A stretch of 12,409 nucleotides of DNA from contig JAEWFU010000140.1 in the NCBI GenBank assembly GCA_023388675.1, positions 1 through 12,409 on the forward strand, read 5' to 3'. This stretch comes from Pseudomonadota bacterium (GTDB lineage Bacteria > Pseudomonadota > Alphaproteobacteria > Rhizobiales > Rhizobiaceae). Position numbers and translations under genes: made by a program. The notes beneath the pieces are model-generated. The model saw only the letters and a list, made by a program, of their open reading frames with translations. It ran no database searches and was not told the DNA's origin. Positions 1-6,513 of the stretch are shown here, piece after piece (the first letter of the stretch is position 1; every line of letters starts with the position of its first letter).

Positions 1-776
1 TGCCGGTCGAAGAACAAGGCCTGGCTGATGAGTGCCTTGACCATGTCCGGATTGAACGGTTTGGTAACGAGGAAAGCAGGCTCCGGGCGTTCGCCGGTGA
101 GCAGCCGCTCGGGAAAGGCCGTGATGAAAATCACCGGAACCGGCGTGCCCGCCAGAATTTCGTTGACGGCATCGATACCGGATGAACCATCCGCGAGCTG
201 GATGTCCGCAAGCACCATCCTCGGCCTCGTGCTCGCAAACAGCGCCACGGCTTCCTTGTGCGTGCGGGCTGTGCCCACAACCCGATGCCCAAGGCTCTCG
301 ACCATCTCCTCGATATCCATTGCGATCAGCGGCTCGTCCTCGATGATGAGAACGTCAGTCGCAACCTGGCGCGAAATCTCGTCGCTGGCTTCCGCGATCA
401 ATTCCGCGAAGCGGTCGTCTTCCACGTCGAGGATTTCCGCAGCTTCCGCTTCCGAAAAGCCTTCGACTGCCACGAGAAGGAACGCCTGGCGGGGCATCGG
501 CGCGAGGGCGGACAGATTTGCCGCCGCGCGGCTTTCCCAGCCAGCGGTACCATCGGCTTCCGGCACGCGAATGCTGACTGAGGTGAAAAGGGTGGTGAAG
601 ACCCGATACAGCGAAATCCTGTCGCTGGACAGCTTTGGAAAAACGCTGACATCGGTGATGATCGCTTCGAGCGTGGCAGCAACCAGCGCGTCGCCGCTAT
701 TTTGCGATCCGGTTACGGCACGGGAAAAGCGCCGCAAATAGGGAAGGTGCGGCGCAATCCTTGCGGATAAACTCAT
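1..776 (-). CDS. phyR: PhyR, anti-anti-sigma response regulator of the general stress response (3' end cut by window edge)
   Basis: PhyR is a cytoplasmic regulator. In known systems its phosphorylated form binds the anti-sigma factor NepR through a sigma-like domain and so releases EcfG. I read the frame on the minus strand from the ATG at 776-774; 258 codons are open to the window edge, so only about the last ten residues are missing from a family length near 266. Residues 1-135 are the degenerate sigma-like domain, including the region-4-like stretch GFSEAEAAEILDV (106-118). Residues 140-258 are a receiver domain with the acidic pair in IIEDEP (144-149), phosphoacceptor D191 in LADIQLADG, T219 in FITAFPE, and K239 in TKPF. 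It is divergent from nepR-ecfG and has its own perfect EcfG-type promoter at 837-861, so it is probably autoregulated. Identification is firm. Confidence 0.96.
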   Translation of the reverse strand, partial: MSLSARIAPHLPYLRRFSRAVTGSQNSGDALVAATLEAIITDVSVFPKLSSDRISLYRVFTTLFTSVSIRVPEADGTAGWESRAAANLSALAPMPRQAFLLVAVEGFSEAEAAEILDVEDDRFAELIAEASDEISRQVATDVLIIEDEPLIAMDIEEMVESLGHRVVGTARTHKEAVALFASTRPRMVLADIQLADGSSGIDAVNEILAGTPVPVIFITAFPERLLTGERPEPAFLVTKPFNPDMVKALISQALFFDR

Positions 777-836
777 GATATGGCGTCTCCCTCAGTGACG
801 TTTGGATGAAAGCCGACCGGCTGTCAGAAAGGCAAA

Positions 837-861
837 AACGCGGCACATTCAAAAAAGTTCC
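837..861 (-). promoter_or_regulatory. EcfG-type promoter of phyR
   Basis: On the minus strand GGAAC (861-857), a 16-base spacer and CGTT (840-837) match the EcfG consensus exactly. The -10 element lies about 60 bases upstream of the phyR ATG. Its -35 element is only 9 bases from the -35 of the opposite promoter. Confidence 0.85.
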
Positions 862-870
862 CACATTTGC

Positions 871-895
871 GGAACGATATTCAAAGACACACGTT
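871..895 (+). promoter_or_regulatory. EcfG-type promoter of nepR-ecfG
   Basis: GGAAC (871-875), a 16-base spacer and CGTT (892-895) match the EcfG consensus exactly, 57 bases upstream of the nepR ATG. This implies positive autoregulation of the sigma factor together with its own anti-sigma factor. Confidence 0.87.
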
Positions 896-952
896 GAAGC
901 CCACCATCCGAGCGTTCGCAGCCCGTGCGAACGGGAAAAGACCTGAGGTTGA

Positions 953-1198
953 ATGAGTCGACAGACCGGGGCTAGAGACATAAGCATGAAGCCAAATATA
1001 GCGGCCGCGACCGGCGGCCAGAAGAAGGCGGGGCGCCGCTCCGAAACGTTGGGGTCGAATTCGGAAATCGGCCGCAAACTTAAGCAATATTATGACGATC
1101 TCGTTTCCGACGAGGTCCCGGACAGGTTCGCGAACCTTCTGAAACAGCTCGAGGAAAGCGAGAAAGCCAGTGCCACGCCAGTCGGCGAGGGGCAATGA
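953..1198 (+). CDS. nepR: NepR, anti-sigma factor of EcfG
   Basis: NepR is the small cytoplasmic protein that holds EcfG inactive until phosphorylated PhyR takes it away. The 81-residue frame carries the family core at residues 39-68 (IGRKLKQYYDDL, then DEVPDRFANLLKQLEE), which forms the two helices that grip the sigma factor. The first 38 residues are basic and low in complexity, as usual for the disordered arm. I keep the start at 953 because GAGG (945-948) precedes it, though with a short spacing of 4; ATG 986 (residue 12) is an alternative. The stop overlaps the ecfG start in ATGA (1195-1198), which indicates translational coupling and so stoichiometric production of anti-sigma and sigma. 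Driven by the promoter at 871-895. Confidence 0.93.
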   Translation: MSRQTGARDISMKPNIAAATGGQKKAGRRSETLGSNSEIGRKLKQYYDDLVSDEVPDRFANLLKQLEESEKASATPVGEGQ

Positions 1199-1752
1199 GC
1201 ATGGCTGACACCGCATCGACCTTCAAGCAGGATTTGCTGGGCGCGATACCCAGCCTGCGGGCGTTCGCCATGTCACTGGCCCAGAATGCGGACAAGGCCG
1301 ACGATCTCGTGCAGGAGACATTGGTCAAGGCCTGGGACAAGCAGGCATCGTTCCAGCCCGGCACCAATCTGAAGGCCTGGGTCTTCACCATTTTGCGTAA
1401 TGAGTTCTACTCGCAGATGCGCAAGCGCGGTCGCGAGGTGCAGGATAGCGACGGCGTCATCACGGCGCGTCTGGCCGTGCATCCGGCCCAGCAGGGTTCC
1501 ATGGACCTCGACGACTTCCGCACCGCTCTCGAGACGTTGCCCGAAGACCAGCGCGAAGCCATCATCCTGATCGGCGCATCCGGTTTCTCTTACGAAGAGG
1601 CTGCTGAAATTTGCGACTGCGCCGTCGGCACGATCAAGAGCCGTGTCAGCCGGGCTCGCAGCCGGCTTCAGGAAATCCTCAACGTGAGCGGTGAGGCCGA
1701 TTTCGGCCCGGATGCCATCTCAGCTCAGGTGATGGGATCAAACGCCGCCTGA
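1195..1752 (+). CDS. ecfG: EcfG-family (ECF15) sigma factor of the general stress response
   Basis: This 185-residue protein is an extracytoplasmic-function sigma factor. Region 2 spans about residues 17-80 (ADDLVQETLVKAW at 35-47, then NLKAWVFTILRNEFYSQMRKR). Region 4 spans about 107-162 (LETLPEDQREAIILIGASGFSYEEAAEI, then the recognition helix GTIKSRVSRARSRL). The combination with NepR and PhyR identifies it as EcfG rather than another ECF group. It lacks a long C-terminal extension. The start at 1195 overlaps the nepR stop; ATG 1201, two codons later, is also possible, and GAGGGG lies just upstream of both. Its last 15 bases overlap the end of the convergent receiver gene. It is expected to read the six GGAAC-N16/17-CGTT promoters in this window, including its own. 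Confidence 0.95.
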   Translation: MSMADTASTFKQDLLGAIPSLRAFAMSLAQNADKADDLVQETLVKAWDKQASFQPGTNLKAWVFTILRNEFYSQMRKRGREVQDSDGVITARLAVHPAQQGSMDLDDFRTALETLPEDQREAIILIGASGFSYEEAAEICDCAVGTIKSRVSRARSRLQEILNVSGEADFGPDAISAQVMGSNAA

Positions 1753-2190
1753 CCGATCACGGCCGCGCTCGATCGCACGACCGAGCGCGGCGATGAGGTC
1801 CGTTCCGCCATAGGGTTTGGCTACGACTTCGATGTCGGAAACGATGCCGAACCGCTCCTCAATATCCGTGTATCCGGTCGCGAAGACGAACGGTATGCCC
1901 CGTTCGGTGAGGGAGTTTGCAAACTCCGCAGTGGAATTGCCACCCAGCATAAGATCCAGCACGGCGACATGAAACACTTCGCTGGCGAGAGGATCATCTC
2001 CGAGATCTTCGAGCTGGCGAATGATGGTAACTTCAGCCGCGCCATACTCGCGGCATAGCTGCTCCACGTCCATGGCGATGAGGAATTCATCCTCCATGAC
2101 AAGGACGTGCATTCCATCCAGGCGAATATCCTGCAAAATATCGGGTCTCCGTGAGAGGCGATATGTGGCTGATTGCATCCCTCCTGTCAT
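1738..2190 (-). CDS. Single-domain response regulator with FAT GUY motif
   Basis: The 150-residue product is a lone receiver domain without a DNA-binding output. Visible landmarks are the acidic cluster E33-D34-E35, phosphoacceptor D79 in AVLDLML, the motif PFVFATGY (100-107) with T105, and K125 in AKPY. The FAT GUY family, with members such as SdrG and MrrA studied in other alphaproteobacteria, modulates phosphate flow into the PhyR pathway; that role here is inferred from family and position. The start is uncertain. ATG 2190 has no ribosome binding site, while ATG 2178 (residue 5) directly follows AGGAGGG, closer than normal. M27, just before the receiver strand, is a third option. It converges on ecfG with a 15-base overlap and is divergent from the Crp/Fnr gene. 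Confidence 0.9.
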   Translation of the reverse strand: MTGGMQSATYRLSRRPDILQDIRLDGMHVLVMEDEFLIAMDVEQLCREYGAAEVTIIRQLEDLGDDPLASEVFHVAVLDLMLGGNSTAEFANSLTERGIPFVFATGYTDIEERFGIVSDIEVVAKPYGGTDLIAALGRAIERGRDRSGGV

Positions 2191-2207
2191 TTAAAAAAGA
2201 CACACCG

Positions 2208-2232
2208 GCAACCTTGCCCACAGTGGCGCGTT
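2208..2232 (+). promoter_or_regulatory. Possible EcfG-type promoter of the Crp/Fnr gene (one mismatch)
   Basis: GCAAC (2208-2212), a 16-base spacer and CGTT (2229-2232) differ from the EcfG consensus at one -35 base. It lies 51 bases upstream of the ATG at 2284 in the correct direction. The mismatch makes it a candidate only. Confidence 0.35.
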
Positions 2233-2283
2233 TGACAGTTCACGGATGACGTTGGGCGAGACGGCAGGCGGGCGGGGATCACC

Positions 2284-3039
2284 ATGAAAGACGAAGTTAA
2301 GGTGCGCTCGGAGCGCAAATATCCATGTGAGAAATGTCCCCTCGCCCGCCGCGACGTATTCCGCGAGTTCAAGCCGAAAGAGCTGGATTTCGTGTCGCGT
2401 TTCAAGCGAGGCGAACTCTCTGTCGACAAGGGGGCAACCGTACTCGCTGAAGGCACCCGGAACCCGCATCTCTATACGGTGCTGATAGGCTGGGGGTTTC
2501 GCTACAAGCTTATGCCTGATGGTCGACGTCAGATCGTCAATTACGTTTTGCCGGGCGATCTCATCGGCCTGCAAGGCACCCTGATGGACGAAATACAGCA
2601 CTCCGTGGAAACTCTGTCGCCGATGACGCTGTGCGTGTTCGAGCGCGGTGAGTTGCTCTCGCTTTATCGCGAACACCCTGAATTGGCCTACGACGTCACC
2701 TGGCTTGCCTCGCGCGAGGAATCCATGCTGGACGAGAACCTGCTGAGCGTCGGTCGGCGCTCGGCCTTGGAAAGGCTTGCCTACCTGATCGCATTCCTGA
2801 CCAATCGTGCGCGTGTCGTGGGGATGTTCAACGGCACCGCTACGCTGCCGATCACCCAGCAGCACTTCGCCGACACGCTCGGCCTTTCACTCGTCCACAC
2901 CAACAAGACAATCCGCAAGCTGATAGATCGAAAGCTCGTTCGCTGGCGCGACGGCGGTTGCGAGGTGCTCGACGTCGACCGGTTGGCGGAATTGTCGGGA
3001 TGGGACCCGTCCTACGACGGCTCGCGACCGTTCATATAA
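2284..3039 (+). CDS. Crp/Fnr-family transcription regulator
   Basis: The 251-residue protein has a cyclic-nucleotide-binding-like beta-roll (about residues 30-130, with GDLIGLQG at 91-98), a long dimerisation helix (about 132-175) and a C-terminal winged helix with helix-turn-helix at about 190-215 (TQQHFADTLGLSLVHTNKTI). The N-terminus has a CxxC pair (C15, C18), and there are single cysteines at C117 and C226. Three cysteines in the sensor part fall short of the four that bind the 4Fe-4S cluster in classical Fnr, so oxygen sensing is uncertain. The recognition helix has HTNK where Fnr has the E..SR pattern, so it probably does not read TTGAT half-sites. Ligand and targets are unknown. It is divergent from the receiver gene and may be under EcfG. 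Confidence 0.88.
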   Translation: MKDEVKVRSERKYPCEKCPLARRDVFREFKPKELDFVSRFKRGELSVDKGATVLAEGTRNPHLYTVLIGWGFRYKLMPDGRRQIVNYVLPGDLIGLQGTLMDEIQHSVETLSPMTLCVFERGELLSLYREHPELAYDVTWLASREESMLDENLLSVGRRSALERLAYLIAFLTNRARVVGMFNGTATLPITQQHFADTLGLSLVHTNKTIRKLIDRKLVRWRDGGCEVLDVDRLAELSGWDPSYDGSRPFI

Positions 3040-3072
3040 CCGGGCGTCCTTCACGACACTTCACGCATTTCG

Positions 3073-3097
3073 GGAACTTGCGCTATGATCGGACGTT
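3073..3097 (+). promoter_or_regulatory. EcfG-type promoter of the first DUF883 gene
   Basis: GGAAC (3073-3077), a 16-base spacer and CGTT (3094-3097) match exactly, ending 31 bases before the ATG at 3129. The predicted transcript start near 3104 leaves a leader of about 25 bases containing the ribosome binding site. Confidence 0.85.
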
Positions 3098-3128
3098 GTC
3101 CGACGGCAACTTGAAAGGGAGTAACGAA

Positions 3129-3470
3129 ATGGCAGCGGCATCCACCGGCAGGACGACCCGAGGCGGCAACGGCACGAAGGCGAAGCCCGAAGACCTTGAA
3201 GCCGAGATCGCGCGCCTGCGCGAAGACGTAGCGCGGCTGAGCGCGCAACTATCGGCTACCGGCCAGCACTCCTATTCCGCAGCGAAGCGAGCAGCGACCG
3301 AGGGTGCCGAACAGCTTCGCGTCAAGGGCGAGGCGGCAATGGAAAACATTCGCGCCAACGCCAGCGACATCGAAAAGCAGGTTTCGGACGCCGTGCGGGA
3401 AAAGCCGATCAGCTCGCTCGCGATTGCCGTTGGCATCGGCTATTTCCTAGCCCTTCTGTCGCGTCGCTGA
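3129..3470 (+). CDS. DUF883 (ElaB/YqjD-like) membrane-anchored protein
   Basis: The 113-residue protein has a basic disordered start, a coiled-coil stretch at about 21-45 (EDLEAEIARLREDVARLSAQL), a helical middle, and a C-terminal hydrophobic anchor at about 95-110 followed by RR. This is the layout of the ElaB/YqjD/DUF883 family, C-tail-anchored inner membrane proteins that in Escherichia coli bind ribosomes in stationary phase. Whether that holds here is not known. I chose ATG 3129 because AGGGAG lies about seven bases upstream and the EcfG promoter ends at 3097; a longer in-frame reading from 2958 would begin inside the Crp/Fnr gene. It is followed three bases later by the holin-like gene, so the two form an operon likely induced by stress. 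Confidence 0.87.
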   Translation: MAAASTGRTTRGGNGTKAKPEDLEAEIARLREDVARLSAQLSATGQHSYSAAKRAATEGAEQLRVKGEAAMENIRANASDIEKQVSDAVREKPISSLAIAVGIGYFLALLSRR

Positions 3471-3473
3471 CAC

Positions 3474-3932
3474 GTGGGGGCGTTCGCATCATTGATCGCG
3501 TCGATCGTTTCCGGTGAAGCATCGGAGGCGATGGCGCGTGCGCGGCGGAAAGCCATCATATATCTGGCTGCCGGGCTTCTTTGCCTCTGCGGCGTCGGCT
3601 TTTTGATCGTGGCGGGTTTCATTGCCGCGGCACAGGAGATCGGGGCGGTGGAGGCAGCGTTGGCCTTTGCCGGCGGTTTCATCGTCGTCGCGCTGCTGCT
3701 GCTGGGTATCGGTTCTATAACCGCCCGGGCTCGCGAACGACGCATAGCCAAGCGCCGCAAGAGCGAAGCGAGAGCGCTCGCCGGGGCAGCCGCGTTTGCC
3801 ATGCTCCCGACGCTTCTCGCCAGCCGTAAAGCCGGGCTGGCGCTCGTGGTGCCTGCGGTCGCGGCTCTTGCATGGGCCGTGATGCGTGAAAACACGCCGC
3901 CTTCGGACGACACGGACAATTCTCCGGATTAA
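3474..3932 (+). CDS. Phage-holin-superfamily-like integral membrane protein
   Basis: The 152-residue protein starts at a GTG three bases after the stop of the DUF883 gene and is presumably translated by coupling, since no strong ribosome binding site is seen. It has two clear transmembrane helices (about 27-53 and 58-83), a strongly basic stretch (RARERRIAKRRKSEAR, 85-100), a third hydrophobic segment at about 119-137 and a short acidic tail. Small proteins of this type next to DUF883 genes are usually annotated as phage holin family. There is no phage context here, so a lytic role is unlikely and a role in envelope stress is an inference. No function is established. Shares the promoter at 3073-3097. 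Confidence 0.8.
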   Translation: MGAFASLIASIVSGEASEAMARARRKAIIYLAAGLLCLCGVGFLIVAGFIAAAQEIGAVEAALAFAGGFIVVALLLLGIGSITARARERRIAKRRKSEARALAGAAAFAMLPTLLASRKAGLALVVPAVAALAWAVMRENTPPSDDTDNSPD

Positions 3933-3951
3933 GAATTACTCCGGCTTCCCG

Positions 3952-3977
3952 GGAACCTCGCCCGCTGCGGCCGCATT
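3952..3977 (+). promoter_or_regulatory. Weak EcfG-like promoter before the small membrane protein gene
   Basis: GGAAC (3952-3956) with a 17-base spacer and CATT (3974-3977) has one mismatch in the important GTT part. The GGAAC sits in a perfect palindrome, TTCCCGGGAA (3946-3955). Tentative. Confidence 0.25.
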
Positions 3978-4003
3978 GGTGTCGGAGAGGATTTTCTGAC
4001 ACC
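3978..4003 (+). promoter_or_regulatory. Leader hairpin abutting the ribosome binding site
   Basis: GGTGTCGGAGA (3978-3988) and TTTCTGACACC (3993-4003) form an 11-base-pair stem with two G-U pairs and a GGAT loop. The right arm ends directly before the GGAG (4004-4007) of the gene at 4015. No T-run follows, so it is more likely a translational or stability element than a terminator. Confidence 0.5.
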
Positions 4004-4014
4004 GGAGTTTCCAG

Positions 4015-4218
4015 ATGCCCAAGACCGTAGACAAAAACAAAGCCCGGCAAGGACGCAGCGGCTGGCAGGTTCTTGTCGTGCTTGTTTGCGCTCTGGCCCT
4101 AGTACTGCTGGTTTGGTGGGGCGTGGGTATCTTCGGCAGTGCAATTGATCCGGAAGAGCCCGTCGGCGGCGCACCTGCCGAACAGCCCGCCGCGGAAGAC
4201 ACGCAGCCCGCAGGTTAG
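4015..4218 (+). CDS. Small single-pass membrane protein, unknown function
   Basis: The 67-residue product has a basic N-terminus (residues 1-16), one strong transmembrane helix at about 18-40 (VLVVLVCALALVLLVWWGVGIF) and an acidic, proline- and alanine-rich tail of about 25 residues. That arrangement suggests the N-terminus is inside and the tail in the periplasm. GGAG at 4004-4007, with a spacing of seven, supports the start. I do not recognise the family. It ends three bases before the stop of the convergent lipid kinase gene. The leader carries a stable hairpin and a weak EcfG-like promoter, so it may belong to the same stress set as its neighbours. The GGAGTTTCC around its ribosome binding site is nearly repeated before the gene at 8927. 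Confidence 0.72.
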   Translation: MPKTVDKNKARQGRSGWQVLVVLVCALALVLLVWWGVGIFGSAIDPEEPVGGAPAEQPAAEDTQPAG

Positions 4219-4221
4219 CGT

Positions 4222-5127
4222 CTATACCGATCCTGCCGGAACCAGCACCTTCAGTGAACCTGGATGGCAGCGCAGGATCGTCTCTTTTTCCAGCTCGCAA
4301 AGTTCGCCATCTATCGCGCATCCGAACCGTTCGTGTCGCGCGAGCACGCGAAGCCGCACCTCTTGCGCCGTCGACATTTCGACCTGTTCGTTTGTCTTCC
4401 ATCGCCCGAGCAACATGTTGAGTGCCAGCGATATCATGTCTCCCCGGGTGCGCGACCGCGTGACGTAAACACCGAGAACGCCGTCATCCGGCGCATCCGC
4501 ATAAGGAAGATGACCTTCCCCGAAAACATTGTTGGTGATGCCGATGCCGGCCGTCGCCAGCATTCTCTCTTCGCCGTCATCGAGTGTCAGGCCGATCCGC
4601 ATTCGCGGTGGCCTGAAGAAGGCGCCGAAGCCGGCACGAATGGACGCCCTGATCTTGCCGAGCCGGGAGCGAAACACCTCCTTCTCGCGCAGGCGAATGA
4701 GCTTAGCATGAAGCCCGACTGAAAACTGATGGATAAACGGTTCGCCGTTGGCGCTTGCAACGTCCACATCGCGGAATTGTCCGTCCCGAAGCGCGGCGGC
4801 AGCCGCTTCAAGTTCGAGCGGGATCCCCAGGCTTCTTGCAAAAAGGTTCATTGTGCCGGCGGGAAGTATCGCAAGCGCCTTGTCGCTTCCCATCAGCTTG
4901 CCGGCAGCGCAGGAAACCGTGCCGTCGCCACCACCGATCATGACGACGTCGCAGTCGCCGGCGAGCGCCTGGTCAAGCGCGTGCTCGATTTCCTTGCCGG
5001 CAACCACGGCCACCATCACCTGGTGACCCGCCTCTTGCACCGTTTCGCGCAAGCGTGCCGTGAAGGCTGCGAGGTCGAGTGTACGGAGCGTTCCGCCTTC
5101 TCGATTGAGGATGATCTGGAAGCGCAT
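4222..5127 (-). CDS. Diacylglycerol kinase family lipid kinase (YegS/DgkB-like)
   Basis: The 301-residue protein belongs to the DAGK catalytic family of soluble or membrane-associated enzymes that transfer phosphate from ATP to diacylglycerol or related lipids. The nucleotide-binding loop GGGDGT is at residues 65-70, and the second conserved block LPAGTMNLFAR at 88-98. The C-terminal half is the beta-sandwich typical of YegS-type kinases, with FIHQFSVGLHAKLIRLREKE and the late GEL segment. I chose ATG 5127 because the homology begins at once (MRFQIILNREGG) and GGAG lies about 12 bases upstream; the reading from 5193 adds 22 residues unlike the family. The exact substrate cannot be read from sequence. 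It is divergent from the PRC-barrel gene and convergent with the small membrane protein gene. Confidence 0.88.
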   Translation of the reverse strand: MRFQIILNREGGTLRTLDLAAFTARLRETVQEAGHQVMVAVVAGKEIEHALDQALAGDCDVVMIGGGDGTVSCAAGKLMGSDKALAILPAGTMNLFARSLGIPLELEAAAAALRDGQFRDVDVASANGEPFIHQFSVGLHAKLIRLREKEVFRSRLGKIRASIRAGFGAFFRPPRMRIGLTLDDGEERMLATAGIGITNNVFGEGHLPYADAPDDGVLGVYVTRSRTRGDMISLALNMLLGRWKTNEQVEMSTAQEVRLRVLARHERFGCAIDGELCELEKETILRCHPGSLKVLVPAGSV

Positions 5128-5257
5128 GTTGTTGCAGGTCTCCAGATTTGAGTCACGGAGAAGGAGTGGATTGTGCCGGAGCCAGCACAGCAAGCATCAA
5201 TGCGCGAGAGATGCGGATCGTTCCGCCGCGCTACGTCGGTGTCGAGAATTATGAATC

Positions 5258-5283
5258 GGAACCAGAATGCCGGCGGCTACGTT
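5258..5283 (+). promoter_or_regulatory. EcfG-type promoter of the PRC-barrel gene
   Basis: GGAAC (5258-5262), a 17-base spacer and CGTT (5280-5283) match exactly. The predicted start near 5290 gives a leader of about 85 bases before ATG 5376. The rest of the 248-base gap to the lipid kinase gene shows only a weak minus-strand GGAAC-N17-CATT (5224-5199). Confidence 0.8.
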
Positions 5284-5375
5284 GTCCGGTTGTGAAGGTC
5301 ACGTCCGGACCTCCCCTGCGAAAGTTCGGTTCCGGACGCGACCGTGCAAAGGAACATGCACAAGGAGAGATTAAC

Positions 5376-6491
5376 ATGATCCGGAACCTTTTGGCGACAA
5401 CTGCCATCGCAACGCTTATCGCAACTGGCGCTGCCATGGCGCAGACCACCACTCCCGCCCCGTCTGCAGATGCCCCGATGGAAGCTGCACCGCAGCCTCA
5501 GGTAAAGCATGCCGAGGGACATCTGGCATCTAATCTGATCGGCGAGACGGTCTACAACGGCAGCGGCCAGGACGCCGAGAACATCGGTCAGGTCAAGGAT
5601 CTGGTTCTCGACAGCGAAGGCAACATCCAGGCGATCGTCGTTGGTGTCGGCGGCTTCCTGGGCATCGGCGAAAAGCAGGTGGCGCTTGAGTATGATCTGG
5701 TCGAGTGGACCGAGATGGATGGCGAGGAATACATCGTCGTCGAGACCACCCGCGAGGCCCTTGAAGCTCAGGAAGAGTTCGATCTGGCTGCCTATGAGAT
5801 GCAGCCGGCGGATGCGGAGGTTGGCAACACTCAGCCAGCAAATGCTGACGACCTCGCTGCGGCCCCGATGGCTGACGAAGAAGCCGGCATGACCGACGAT
5901 ACGGCGGCCGCGCCTGCTGACGACACCGCTGCACCGGCCGACGACGGCATGGCTGCCACTGAGGAAGCTGCACCGGCTGACGATATGGCCGCAGCTCCGA
6001 CGGACGAAGAAACGGCTGCACCTGCCGATGACGGCATGGCGGCGACGGAGGAAGCCGCTCCCGCTGACGAAGAGACTGCCGCGGCTCCCGCAGACGACTC
6101 CATGACCGACACGGACGATACCGAGACTTCCGCTATCGACCGCTCGTCGTTGAACGAGGTCCCGCTCGGCGATATCCGCGCCGAAGACTTCGTCGGCACC
6201 ACCGTCTACGGCGCCAACGACGAGAACATCGGTGAGATCGGTGACGTCATTCTGACCGATGATGGTTCGGTTGACGCCGTTATCATCGACGTCGGCGGCT
6301 TCCTCGGCGTCGGCGAGAAGGAAGTTGCGGTGGGCATGGACAATCTAGCGTTTCTGGCGGATGCCGACGGCGAGTACTACCTGTACACGGCGTTCACTCA
6401 GGAGCAGCTCGAGGCCCAGGCCGCCTACGATGAAGGCTCCTTCGCCGAGAATCGTGACGATCAGCTTCTGATGACCGATCCGGCACAGTAA
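5376..6491 (+). CDS. Secreted protein with two PRC-barrel domains and an acidic Ala/Pro/Asp linker
   Basis: The 371-residue protein starts at ATG 5376, preceded by AAGGAGAG with a spacing of six and followed by a signal peptide (residues 1-22, cleavage after AMA), so it acts in the periplasm or at the cell surface. PRC-barrel domain 1 is at about 47-135 (NLIGETVYN; VGVGGFLGIGEKQVAL) and domain 2 at about 262-350 (DFVGTTVYG; IDVGGFLGVGEKEVAV). The two are clear duplicates. Between them lies a low-complexity acidic linker (about 145-255) with a 29-codon near-repeat. PRC-barrels are small beta-barrels found in RNA-processing, photosynthetic and stress proteins; the secreted tandem form has no assigned reaction. 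An exact EcfG promoter lies upstream and a terminator directly downstream, so it is a single-gene unit of the stress regulon. Confidence 0.88.
   Translation: MIRNLLATTAIATLIATGAAMAQTTTPAPSADAPMEAAPQPQVKHAEGHLASNLIGETVYNGSGQDAENIGQVKDLVLDSEGNIQAIVVGVGGFLGIGEKQVALEYDLVEWTEMDGEEYIVVETTREALEAQEEFDLAAYEMQPADAEVGNTQPANADDLAAAPMADEEAGMTDDTAAAPADDTAAPADDGMAATEEAAPADDMAAAPTDEETAAPADDGMAATEEAAPADEETAAAPADDSMTDTDDTETSAIDRSSLNEVPLGDIRAEDFVGTTVYGANDENIGEIGDVILTDDGSVDAVIIDVGGFLGVGEKEVAVGMDNLAFLADADGEYYLYTAFTQEQLEAQAAYDEGSFAENRDDQLLMTDPAQ
5925..6068 (+). repeat. 29-codon near-repeat in the acidic linker
   Basis: The same 19-residue segment, beginning TAAPADDGMAATEE, occurs at residues 184-202 and 213-231 of the PRC-barrel protein (bases 5925-5981 and 6012-6068), exactly 87 bases apart. 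The DNA copies differ mostly at third positions, so the repeat is old or maintained at protein level. Confidence 0.85.
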
Positions 6492-6513
6492 GTTTTCCGA
6501 CGGAAATCGATGG

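Noticed and set aside
28..741. 237-codon open frame on the plus strand
   Set aside because: It is the antisense shadow of phyR, whose minus-strand frame has clear sigma-like and receiver motifs.
2191..2865. 224-codon minus-strand frame opposite the Crp/Fnr gene
   Set aside because: No family resemblance, and the plus-strand frame has a full Crp/Fnr domain layout.
5199..5224. Minus-strand GGAAC-N17-CATT as an EcfG promoter for the lipid kinase gene
   Set aside because: It departs from GTT in the most conserved part of the -10 element. I kept it only as a remark.
5148..5375. Upstream extension of the PRC-barrel frame
   Set aside because: The added 76 residues have no homology and lie before or across the EcfG promoter; a strong ribosome binding site and signal peptide mark the start at 5376.
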